Shown here: one piece after another, positions 1-5,236 of the stretch
Position numbering within the stretch: the first letter of the stretch is position 1
Layout: every line of letters begins with the position of its first letter
The notes under the pieces: model-generated
What the model saw: only the letters and a program-made list of their open reading frames with translations
Databases searched by the model: none
Told to the model about the DNA's origin: nothing
Made by a program: the position numbers and the translations under genes
Assembly: GCA_027341705.1 (NCBI GenBank)
Contig: DAIELO010000094.1
Location: 1 to 5,236 of the forward strand
Source of the DNA: Caryophanales bacterium
GTDB lineage: Bacteria; Bacillota; Bacilli; Alicyclobacillales; SLC66
Length of the DNA stretch: 5,236 nt
Reading direction: 5' to 3'

Positions 1-76
1 AGTGCAAATCAGAAGCACCCAGCGAAAGCGCCGCCAAAATGATTTGATCCACCAATTCACTTACTTCAACATTCAT
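1..76 (-). CDS. N-terminal fragment of a GspE/PilB/PilT-family secretion ATPase (ComGA- or PilT-like), cut by the window edge
   Basis: Reading leftwards from an ATG at 76, 25 codons are open to the window edge. The peptide begins MNVEVSELVDQII, forms a short hydrophobic/acidic helix, and ends GASDLH at residues 20-25. The (G)ASD-I/L-H motif after about 20 residues is typical of the N-terminus of ComGA and PilT, the hexameric ATPases that power competence or type IV pseudopili assembly or retraction at the inner face of the membrane. Full PilB/GspE proteins usually carry a longer N-terminal domain first, so the short lead favours ComGA or PilT. A GGGGTG ribosome binding site at 87-82, five bases before the ATG, supports this start. 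The frame stays open a little further upstream to a TAA near 130, but without a better start. Walker motifs are outside the window, so the family call rests on one motif plus position. Confidence 0.55.
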   Translation of the reverse strand, partial: MNVEVSELVDQIILAALSLGASDLH

Positions 77-165
77 AATTTCACCCCAAGTGGTTTTACT
101 GACACTGTTCAAAAACTTGGCGTAATAACCTTTTTACAATGGGAAAAAGCACATCATGATAGGAG

Positions 166-194
166 AAAATCGAGGGACTTCACAGATTTGTCAA
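166..194 (-). promoter_or_regulatory. Candidate sigma-A promoter for the leftward secretion-ATPase gene
   Basis: On the minus strand a perfect TTGACA lies at 194-189, followed after 17 bases by GATTTT at 171-166. The -35 matches consensus exactly. The -10 matches TATAAT at three positions, including A2 and T6. Transcription would start near 158, leaving a leader of about 80 bases before the ATG at 76. The -10 is weak, so this is a candidate only. Confidence 0.35.
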
Positions 195-274
195 AATGAG
201 AGGATATCAAATGAACGGATACCACGGATTCCCCCCGTCGCCTTGATCGTCTTGAGTACGATGGCACGGCGAGT

Positions 275-304
275 TTGTTTGTGTTACATTAGTGACACTA
301 AGAA
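275..304 (+). promoter_or_regulatory. Candidate rightward promoter with a palindromic operator-like spacer
   Basis: TTGTTT at 275-280 and TAAGAA at 299-304 are 18 bases apart. The spacer is almost exactly filled by an imperfect inverted repeat, GTGTTAC (281-287), ATTA, GTGACAC (292-298), whose arms match at six of seven positions. A palindrome lying between -35 and -10 is a classic place for a repressor to bind, so this could control transcription towards the Uma2 gene. Both hexamers are only moderate matches and no regulator gene is visible in the window. This is inference from layout alone. Confidence 0.25.
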
Positions 305-330
305 TTTCCTAAAACATTGAACAGTAAAAT

Positions 331-373
331 AGCGCCCAGCATAACGAGTCAAGCGGTTAGTGGCGGCTTTTTT
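331..373 (+). terminator. Possible rightward intrinsic terminator or attenuator upstream of the Uma2 gene
   Basis: AGCGCC (331-336) can pair with GGCGGCT (362-368) with one bulged G, and a smaller TAAC/GTTA pairing sits inside the large loop. The stem runs straight into six T residues (368-373). The order, a GC-rich stem then a T-run, is that of an intrinsic terminator, but the loop is long (25 bases) and the stem short and bulged. If real, it would end or attenuate a rightward transcript starting further left. Confidence 0.25.
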
Positions 374-388
374 CCCAGTGTGCCAGCG

Positions 389-394
389 TATAAT
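389..394 (+). promoter_or_regulatory. Perfect TATAAT hexamer just upstream of the Uma2 start
   Basis: The sequence TATAAT is present exactly, 18 bases before the preferred ATG at 413. A -10 role is doubtful. The -35 position (about 366-371, GCTTTT) is poor and there is no extended TG motif. A start site near 401 would leave only about 12 bases of leader and would cut away part of the ribosome binding site at 397-403. It may be chance. Confidence 0.2.
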
Positions 395-412
395 ATGGGG
401 AGAGTGCTTTTC

Positions 413-934
413 ATGCCGATCATCCATCCTGATCCAGAAGAGTGGGAACACTACGAAATCATTGATGGCGTGGTTTACGACATGACACCACCGCCATCCG
501 AAAGGCATCAGGCTGCCGTCTGGAATCTCAGCAGGGTGATCGCTAACTACTTGGTCGGAAAGACATGCCGAGCGTACGGAGCCCCTTTTGGCGTGTGGTT
601 TAACGTTGATGACGACGAGCATGTGGAACCGGATATCACGATTGTCTGCGACCCGTCCAAGATTCGAGAAAAAGGTTGTGTAGGCACTCCCGATATGGTG
701 ATCGAGGTTTTATCACCACATACGGCTGCGAAAGACAGGAAGGTCAAGTTGCGACGATATCAGCGTGCAGGGGTACGGGAGTACTGGATAGTCGACACAT
801 TTTACAAAACCCTGGAAGTATATCGTCTGGAAGAAAACGTTTTTGGCCAAGCGGAAGTTTACGAAGCCAATGACATGGTCGACGTGGGGATCTTTGCAGA
901 CCTGCGGATTGATCTTACAGAAATTTTTTCTTGA
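413..934 (+). CDS. Uma2-family (DUF820) restriction-endonuclease-like protein
   Basis: This encodes 173 residues, typical for Uma2-family proteins, which have a PD-(D/E)xK nuclease fold and are found in many copies in some bacteria; their biological role is poorly known. The N-terminus has the family's Y-E-I-I-D-G-V-V-Y-D-M-T-P-P-P segment and a following H-Q. The presumed catalytic set is visible: Asp74 in EPDITIV, Glu98 in MVIEVLSP and Lys112 in DRKVKLRRY, followed by the signature GVREYWIVD. The motif set is intact, so the protein is probably active. I chose ATG 413 because GGGGAGAG at 397-404 lies at good spacing and because the family begins close to here. TTG 317 would add 32 unlikely residues and ATG 395 has no ribosome binding site. 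It stands alone on the plus strand, convergent with the obg-NUDIX-JAMM unit, which suggests an accessory gene. Nothing nearby shows what it cuts. Confidence 0.85.
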   Translation: MPIIHPDPEEWEHYEIIDGVVYDMTPPPSERHQAAVWNLSRVIANYLVGKTCRAYGAPFGVWFNVDDDEHVEPDITIVCDPSKIREKGCVGTPDMVIEVLSPHTAAKDRKVKLRRYQRAGVREYWIVDTFYKTLEVYRLEENVFGQAEVYEANDMVDVGIFADLRIDLTEIFS

Positions 935-952
935 TTAATTTCCAGATAGATA

Positions 953-1006
953 CCCAATGCTAGCCTTCGGGTTCGCATTGCCCATGCGGCAAGGCCCAAT
1001 GCTAGC
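953..1006. repeat. Compact repeat element with direct and inverted repeats between convergent genes
   Basis: The 12-base word CCCAATGCTAGC occurs twice in direct orientation, at 953-964 and 995-1006. Between the copies, GCATTG at 975-980 is the inverse of the CAATGC inside each copy, so the centre can pair with either flank. Two further stems are possible: GCCTT (963-967) with AAGGC (991-995), enclosing a perfect CGCAT-TGCCC-ATGCG hairpin (974-988). GCTAGC is itself palindromic. The element lies between the ends of the Uma2 gene (stop at 934) and the JAMM gene (stop at 1026). It has no T-run on either side, so it is not a standard intrinsic terminator, although its folding could protect or end both transcripts. 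It resembles a REP-like dispersed element or the trace of a mobile one; copy number in the genome is unknown. Confidence 0.5.
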
Positions 1007-1025
1007 TGAAAGTCTGCGATACGGC

Positions 1026-1490
1026 CTATAACACAATGAGAGGAATTCGTTGATAGCGATACGCTTGGTTGATTTTTTGATACGCATAAAAACGCATGTC
1101 AGGCCGGGCACCTAAGTAAGACACGATGCCATGATACACACTTTGATATCCATACGCCTCTGACAAATCCTTGAACGACGGCACCGCCGCGCCTTGCGGG
1201 TGACTATGAACGGTGGCAAGCAACTCCAAATGCTGCTGCCTTGCCTGCAATAGCGCGGAAATCAATGCATTGGGATCTGCACTATATAATTGCTCATGAG
1301 GCTCCCTACTTGCAAGATAATAAAATTTCTCACCGACGCATTCGCCCACATGGCACCTACCAAAAAGCAGCCCTCCACTTTCAAATGGAAGTGCTGCTTC
1401 AAGTGTGGACACGATCTGTTGTGCCAACTCAATCGGAAAAATTAACGATCTATCCCCTTGTTCACCGCAAAAATCGCCTTCTTGCACCAT
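1026..1490 (-). CDS. JAMM/JAB (MPN, Prok-JAB, M67-type) zinc metalloprotease
   Basis: This encodes 154 residues with the complete JAMM zinc-protease signature: Glu37 in PFESGGLLFG, then HSHPQGAAVPSFKD with zinc ligands His95 and His97, Ser105 and Asp108. The C-terminal part (HGIVSYLG, then RFYAYQ) continues the family fold. Bacterial relatives release or trim the C-termini of small beta-grasp sulfur-carrier proteins such as ThiS, MoaD or CysO; no such partner or E1-like enzyme is in this window, so the substrate is unknown. The start is ATG 1490, preceded by GGAGG at ten bases' distance. The frame remains open to 1544, but the extra residues only echo the overlapping gene. The gene overlaps the end of the NUDIX gene by 49 bases in a different frame, so the two are surely co-transcribed and probably translationally coupled. 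It is the last gene of the leftward unit. Confidence 0.85.
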   Translation of the reverse strand: MVQEGDFCGEQGDRSLIFPIELAQQIVSTLEAALPFESGGLLFGRCHVGECVGEKFYYLASREPHEQLYSADPNALISALLQARQQHLELLATVHSHPQGAAVPSFKDLSEAYGYQSVYHGIVSYLGARPDMRFYAYQKINQAYRYQRIPLIVL

Positions 1491-1906
1491 GCGATCACTT
1501 CCTCCGTCACGCCCATCTCCTGCATTGTTGCGATCGTGAACCAACCTAGTGCCAACGACTCATCATTTTTAATTAACGTCGTATCCCCAATCGGTTTCGC
1601 AAAATAAATCAAGTCAATGTGCTGATGACCCGGTTCAATGTCCTCTAGTTGGATACCTGCCGGTCGTGGCAGCGCATGTTCAAAGCCTGCCGGCTCATAA
1701 TCTGCCACCAATTCGATGCGAATTCCAGTTTCTTCAAATACTTCGCGAATCGCGGCTTGATCAGGCAGTTCAGGTGCGTCAATATGCCCACCAGGAGGTA
1801 ACCAGCGACCAAGCTTGCGATGAAAAAGTAGCAGTACCTGATCCTCATTCACAACGAGACCCGTTGCCACAAAATCTCGGGTCACCCCATTGTTCCCTCT
1901 GTACAT
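1442..1906 (-). CDS. NUDIX hydrolase
   Basis: This encodes 154 residues with an intact Nudix box at residues 40-62: Gly40, Glu46, then REVFEETGI from Arg54, with Glu55, Glu58 and Glu59 placed to bind the metal. The preceding segment GRWLPPGGH is the usual lead-in. Such enzymes hydrolyse nucleoside diphosphates linked to another group (oxidised nucleotides, NDP-sugars, dinucleotides, cofactors); the substrate cannot be told from sequence alone. The ATG at 1906 has a GGAG site about nine bases upstream, within the 14-base gap after the obg stop codon, which points to translation coupled to obg. The 3' end overlaps the JAMM gene, which takes its ribosome binding site from NUDIX codons. No signal peptide or membrane segment is seen, so it is cytoplasmic. 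Confidence 0.9.
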   Translation of the reverse strand: MYRGNNGVTRDFVATGLVVNEDQVLLLFHRKLGRWLPPGGHIDAPELPDQAAIREVFEETGIRIELVADYEPAGFEHALPRPAGIQLEDIEPGHQHIDLIYFAKPIGDTTLIKNDESLALGWFTIATMQEMGVTEEVIAWCKKAIFAVNKGIDR

Positions 1907-1920
1907 ATGGCGTCACTCCG

Positions 1921-3210
<1,290 letters not shown>

Positions 3211-3219
3211 TTATCATCC

Positions 3220-3256
3220 AAAAAAAGCAAAACCCAGTCGCACACGGCAACTGGGT
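3220..3256 (-). terminator. Intrinsic terminator between rpmA and obg
   Basis: On the minus strand ACCCAGTTGC (3256-3247) pairs with GCGACTGGGT (3241-3232) to give a ten-base-pair stem with one G-U pair and a five-base loop (3246-3242). It is followed by TTTTGCTTTTTTT (3231-3219/3220). This is a textbook intrinsic terminator, placed 18 bases after the rpmA stop codon and 21 bases before the obg start. It should end most transcripts of the rplU-prp-rpmA unit and so lower obg expression relative to the ribosomal proteins. Confidence 0.88.
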
Positions 3257-3274
3257 GATTTCGCCAAACTAAAC

Positions 3275-3589
3275 TTATAGCGCAGTCTCTACCGGCTCAC
3301 TTGCCGCCTCTACCACAGGATAGACACTCACGCGCTTGCGATCACGGCCCCAGCGCTCAAACTTAACCACGCCGTCCACCTTTGCAAACAACGTGTCATC
3401 GTTGCCACGTCCTACATTCGTCCCCGGATAAATCCGTGTGCCGCGTTGACGCACTAAGATGCTGCCACCAGTCACTGTCTGTCCATCAGCCCGCTTCACG
3501 CCAAGACGTTGAGCATTGCTGTCTCGACCATTGCGCGTCGAGGACACACCTTTTTTATGTGCAAATAACTGTAAATTATAACGCAACAT
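3275..3589 (-). CDS. rpmA: 50S ribosomal protein L27, precursor with Prp-cleaved extension
   Basis: This encodes 104 residues of L27, which sits near the peptidyl-transferase centre with its N-terminus reaching towards the tRNA ends. The protein begins MLRYNLQLF and continues [15 protein letters not shown]; in Firmicutes the first nine residues are removed by the protease Prp at exactly this F/A junction, exposing the functional N-terminus. The rest has the L27 motifs [24 protein letters not shown] and [10 protein letters not shown]. The start at 3589 was chosen over the ATG at 3595 because GGGAGG (3603-3598) is eight bases from 3589 but only two from 3595, and because the family starts MLR. 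It follows prp by 22 bases and is the last gene before the terminator at 3256-3220. A slightly extended C-terminus ([11 protein letters not shown]) is unremarkable. Confidence 0.97.
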   Translation of the reverse strand: MLRYNLQLFAHKKGVSSTRNGRDSNAQRLGVKRADGQTVTGGSILVRQRGTRIYPGTNVGRGNDDTLFAKVDGVVKFERWGRDRKRVSVYPVVEAASEPVETAL

Positions 3590-3597
3590 TTTCATAA

Positions 3598-3603
3598 CCT
3601 CCC
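3598..3603 (-). promoter_or_regulatory. Ribosome binding site deciding the rpmA start
   Basis: GGGAGG on the minus strand lies eight bases before ATG 3589 and two bases before ATG 3595. The spacing favours the downstream ATG and so a nine-residue L27 pro-segment rather than eleven. Confidence 0.8.
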
Positions 3604-3611
3604 TGTCACTT

Positions 3612-3938
3612 TTACATTAATCGATGATTTACACGCACGTACTTCGCATGTTCATTGGCAATTCCCGTTAATCCCACACGCAAGCTTTGCGCAAACCACT
3701 GTATCAACTCTTCATTCGAAACCTCAATGTCCATCAGTCCATCACGAGCTTGATACGTAAGTTCAACGCCACAAAGCGATTCGACACTATTGACAAAGTT
3801 AATCGCCAAAGCGGACACTGCGGCGCAAACCACATCTCTACCATACTCACCTGATCCGGCATGGCCTGTAATCAGAAAACGTGTAATCTTACGTGACTGA
3901 TCTGGCGCGATCGTCTCAAAAACTTGCGCCTGAATCAT
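3612..3938 (-). CDS. prp: Ribosomal-processing cysteine protease Prp (YsxB family)
   Basis: This encodes 108 residues, the usual Prp length. The catalytic pair is visible as His26 in [11 protein letters not shown] and Cys38 in [12 protein letters not shown], matching the conserved GHA...D-V/I-VCAAVS pattern. Prp removes the N-terminal extension of L27 before or during 50S assembly. It is encoded between its ribosomal neighbours L21 and L27, and the target motif LQLF/AHKKG is present in the L27 gene next door. The ATG at 3938 is only three bases after the rplU stop codon, with just a weak GTGGG site inside the end of rplU, so translation is probably coupled to rplU. No signal peptide or membrane segment is present. 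The protein was long annotated as an uncharacterised ribosome-associated protein, and older entries may still carry that name. Confidence 0.95.
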   Translation of the reverse strand: MIQAQVFETIAPDQSRKITRFLITGHAGSGEYGRDVVCAAVSALAINFVNSVESLCGVELTYQARDGLMDIEVSNEELIQWFAQSLRVGLTGIANEHAKYVRVNHRLM

Positions 3939-3941
3939 AAA

Positions 3942-4253
3942 TTACCCACGGATTTCTGTTACTTTGACCTTCGTAAAAGGTTGACGATGCCCTTGTTTGC
4001 GACGGTAATTCTTCTTAGACTTGTATTTATAAACGATGATTTTCTTGTCTTTCCCGTGCTCTACCACTGTTCCAATGACCGCTGCGCCTTCAATAAGGGG
4101 AGCACCGACCTGAACTTGTCCATCCTTATTTAAGAATAATACCTTATCAAACGTATATTCAGAACCTGCCTCGACGTCTAACTTCTCAATCATCAGCATC
4201 GTGCCTTCAGTAACCTTGTACTGTTTGCCGCCTGTTTCTACAATCGCGTACAA
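3942..4253 (-). CDS. rplU: 50S ribosomal protein L21
   Basis: This encodes 103 residues, the standard L21 length, beginning (M)[13 protein letters not shown] and containing the basic rRNA-binding stretch [15 protein letters not shown] with the C-terminal [10 protein letters not shown]21 binds 23S rRNA in the early 50S assembly. The start is a TTG at 4253, eight bases after a strong GGAGGT site (4266-4261). The frame is open to a TTG at 4268, but that would place the ribosome binding site inside the coding region and add five residues absent from the family. It is the first gene of the rplU-prp-rpmA unit, preceded by a structured leader. Confidence 0.97.
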   Translation of the reverse strand: MYAIVETGGKQYKVTEGTMLMIEKLDVEAGSEYTFDKVLFLNKDGQVQVGAPLIEGAAVIGTVVEHGKDKKIIVYKYKSKKNYRRKQGHRQPFTKVKVTEIRG

Positions 4254-4260
4254 TACGCGC

Positions 4261-4266
4261 ACCTCC
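4261..4266 (-). promoter_or_regulatory. Strong ribosome binding site fixing the TTG start of rplU
   Basis: GGAGGT on the minus strand lies at the ideal eight-base distance from TTG 4253 (counted from GGAGG). It rules out the longer frame starting at 4268 and shows that rplU uses a non-ATG start. Confidence 0.8.
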
Positions 4267-4330
4267 AACTAATAAACTCGCTGTCTAGGCACAAGCTTCG
4301 CTTGTTTAAGCCTATCAACATGCGGTGACA
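4267..4330 (-). ncRNA. Structured rplU leader (candidate L21 leader autoregulatory element)
   Basis: The rplU 5' region on the minus strand contains a strong stem: TAGGC (4314-4310), TTAA bulge, ACAAGC (4305-4300), GAA loop, GCTTGT (4296-4291), GCCTA (4290-4286). Eleven base pairs with one four-base bulge form a compact arm some 20 bases upstream of the ribosome binding site. A structured L21 leader is known upstream of rplU in Bacilli and is thought to mediate feedback by the ribosomal protein. The position fits, but I cannot score it against the family model here. The stem has no T-run after it, so it is not a terminator. Confidence 0.5.
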
Positions 4331-4372
4331 TACTACTCGAACACTTTAACACAAATAGTGGCTCTATCGCAA
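4330..4372 (-). promoter_or_regulatory. Probable promoter region for rplU-prp-rpmA
   Basis: The ribosomal unit should have its own promoter, and the only space is between spoIVFB and the leader. Candidates on the minus strand are TTGCGA (4372-4367) with TAAAGT (4348-4343) at 18-base spacing, four matches in each hexamer, and an alternative -10-like TAGTAT (4335-4330) with no good -35. The first would place the -35 inside the last codons of spoIVFB. The exact promoter is not settled. Confidence 0.3.
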
Positions 4373-4377
4373 GAGCC
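4360..4377 (-). other. Perfect stem-loop over the spoIVFB stop codon
   Basis: GGCTCT (4377-4372), loop TGCGAT, AGAGCC (4365-4360) form a six-base-pair hairpin that includes the last two spoIVFB codons and its TAG stop. What follows (ACTATTTG) is only partly T-rich, so it is a weak terminator at best; it may stabilise the 3' end. Confidence 0.4.
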
Positions 4378-5236
4378 GGGTGATCGGCTCCATCCACATA
4401 CCGTCTTCAAATATCGCTTGTAACAGCACAGTTTCTGAAATGGCATTCGAGAGTGCCCATGGTTCGTGTGCAAGTGTATGCCTATTTTGCAGATAAATGA
4501 CATGATAGGCCCCGGGAAGAAATTGAGAAGCTATTTTACCGATCCCCATCTCTTCATCAACGATTAGTGTGCGCAATGTTTGTGTCGCAGGTAATTCTCT
4601 ACGTTTATGATCGAGAAAACGCAGCATATCATACCGATTATGACGATGAAGCGTCACCGCTGACACAAGCAAAAACACACCCAACATCAGCATTCCGGCT
4701 TCTGGATACCCAAGCCATAGCGCCACGCCACCTAAAGCCACCAACACAACGGAAAGTGCAAATGACATGCGTGTAAGCACCTCCGTAGCGGCCTCAAACC
4801 CCCGATTCATCGACAAACCAGCTCTAGCGATTCGACCGCCATCAAGTGGCAGCGCAGGAAGCAGATTGAAAAATAATAATGTAAAATTCATCCCAATAAA
4901 TGGCTTTGCGACTTCAGCCGAAAGCAAGCCCAGCAGCATCAACAACATGGTCAAAAGCGCCAACACAAGATTGACTAACGGCCCACTGATCGCAATCATT
5001 ACCTCGTCCCTTGGACTCCATCCTATCTGCTTACCGCTCAATCGTGCAACCCCGCCAAACGGATACAACTCAATTGACTCAATCGTATAGCCTAAGCGCA
5101 CAGCAGCGTAAGCATGACCCATTTCATGCAACAACACCACCGCAAATAATCGGATTACCGTCAAAAAAAAATGACCAAACAGCGCATACACGAGCAAAAG
5201 CAGAAAAAGCGGATGCAATCGAATTGAAAAAAGTAA
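4364..5236 (-). CDS. spoIVFB: Stage IV sporulation intramembrane metalloprotease SpoIVFB, 5' end outside the window
   Basis: This is an M50 site-2-type protease that in B. subtilis cleaves pro-sigma-K in the membrane around the forespore. Counting from the TTG at 5218, HEMGH (HExxH) gives zinc ligands His31 and His35 with catalytic Glu32, and NLLPALPLDGG supplies the third ligand Asp126. LYPFGGVARL after the active site is also typical. About six hydrophobic segments (roughly 3-20, 20-40, 74-100, 103-123, 150-170, 172-190) precede a soluble C-terminal part (200-284) in the position of the SpoIVFB CBS domain. The TTG has no ribosome binding site and the frame stays open to the edge (LLFSIR before HPLF). 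B. subtilis SpoIVFB has about a dozen residues before the matching HP, so I infer the true start lies a few codons beyond 5236. Position next to rplU matches the spoIVFA-spoIVFB-rplU order of Bacillus. Confidence 0.88.
   Translation of the reverse strand, partial: LLFSIRLHPLFLLLLVYALFGHFFLTVIRLFAVVLLHEMGHAYAAVRLGYTIESIELYPFGGVARLSGKQIGWSPRDEVMIAISGPLVNLVLALLTMLLMLLGLLSAEVAKPFIGMNFTLLFFNLLPALPLDGGRIARAGLSMNRGFEAATEVLTRMSFALSVVLVALGGVALWLGYPEAGMLMLGVFLLVSAVTLHRHNRYDMLRFLDHKRRELPATQTLRTLIVDEEMGIGKIASQFLPGAYHVIYLQNRHTLAHEPWALSNAISETVLLQAIFEDGMWMEPITRLLR

Larger units (their letters stand above)
77..412. other. Intergenic region between divergent genes, with several candidate signals and no convincing gene
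   Basis: This 336-base stretch separates the leftward secretion-ATPase gene from the rightward Uma2 gene. I see no full-length gene in it. It holds the leftward TTGACA promoter candidate (194-166). A tiny rightward frame at 211-246 encodes 11 residues (MNGYHGFPPSP) and has a GAGAGG ribosome-binding-like site at 198-203. There is also a rightward TTGTTT/TAAGAA pair enclosing an imperfect palindrome (275-304), a terminator-like stem with a T-run (331-373), and a perfect TATAAT at 389-394. The rightward frame from TTG 317 into the Uma2 gene is open, but its first 32 residues look non-coding and the TTG has no ribosome binding site, so I count 317-412 as non-coding. Confidence 0.6.

Noticed and set aside
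2..199. Rightward 65-residue frame starting with GTG at the left edge
   Set aside because: It has no family motif and runs antisense to the better-supported secretion-ATPase start and its promoter.
317..412. Longer Uma2 protein starting at TTG 317
   Set aside because: There is no ribosome binding site, the 32 added residues do not resemble the family, and ATG 413 has a good site.
284..622. Leftward 112-residue frame across the Uma2 gene
   Set aside because: It is antisense to a clear Uma2 coding region and shows no recognisable motif.
953..1006. Integron attC site or short CRISPR array
   Set aside because: It lacks the RYYYAAC/GTTRRRY core sites of attC, and there are only two copies of a 12-base word with no regular repeat-spacer pattern.
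1491..1544. JAMM protein extended upstream to 1544
   Set aside because: The extra 18 residues (asparagine, glycine and aspartate rich) are a frame shadow of the NUDIX gene; ATG 1490 has the ribosome binding site.
1026..1906. NUDIX plus JAMM as part of a bacterial ubiquitin-like conjugation or anti-phage system
   Set aside because: No E1, E2 or ubiquitin-like gene is present in the window, and the pair follows a housekeeping operon.

Overview
The window looks like chromosomal DNA of an endospore-forming Firmicute. The main evidence is synteny: read on the minus strand, it carries spoIVFB, rplU (L21), prp (ysxB), rpmA (L27) and obg in the order known from Bacillus subtilis. L27 has the Firmicute-type N-terminal extension cut by Prp, and Obg has the C-terminal OCT domain. 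spo0B, which lies between rpmA and obg in B. subtilis, is missing. That, with the moderate base composition, would suit a deeper-branching Bacilli lineage such as the Alicyclobacillus group, but the genus is a guess.

Layout from the right-hand end, read leftwards on the minus strand. spoIVFB (4364-5236) runs off the right edge, so its start codon is outside the window. A 110-base gap holds a likely promoter and a structured leader. Then come rplU (3942-4253, TTG start), prp (3612-3938), rpmA (3275-3589), a strong intrinsic terminator (3220-3256), obg (1921-3198), a NUDIX hydrolase (1442-1906) and a JAMM/JAB metalloprotease (1026-1490). The last three are packed with a 14-base gap and then a 49-base overlap. 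After an unusual repeat-rich intergenic element (about 953-1006), a Uma2-family nuclease gene (413-934) faces them on the plus strand.

The left 412 bases are mostly non-coding. At the very edge, on the minus strand, is the start of one more gene (76 down to 1). Its first 25 residues end in the ASDLH motif of GspE/PilB/PilT-type secretion ATPases, as in ComGA or PilT. Between it and the Uma2 gene are candidate divergent promoters, an imperfect palindrome inside a promoter spacer, a possible tiny reading frame and a terminator-like stem with a T-run.

How the genes work together: L21, Prp and L27 form a ribosomal unit in which Prp trims L27. Obg is a ribosome-assembly and stress GTPase. SpoIVFB is the intramembrane protease that processes pro-sigma-K in sporulation. 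The NUDIX and JAMM enzymes look like co-transcribed housekeeping passengers, and Uma2 looks like a separate accessory gene. I do not see a clearly new multi-gene system. The most unexplained parts are the 953-1006 repeat element and the 77-412 intergenic region.
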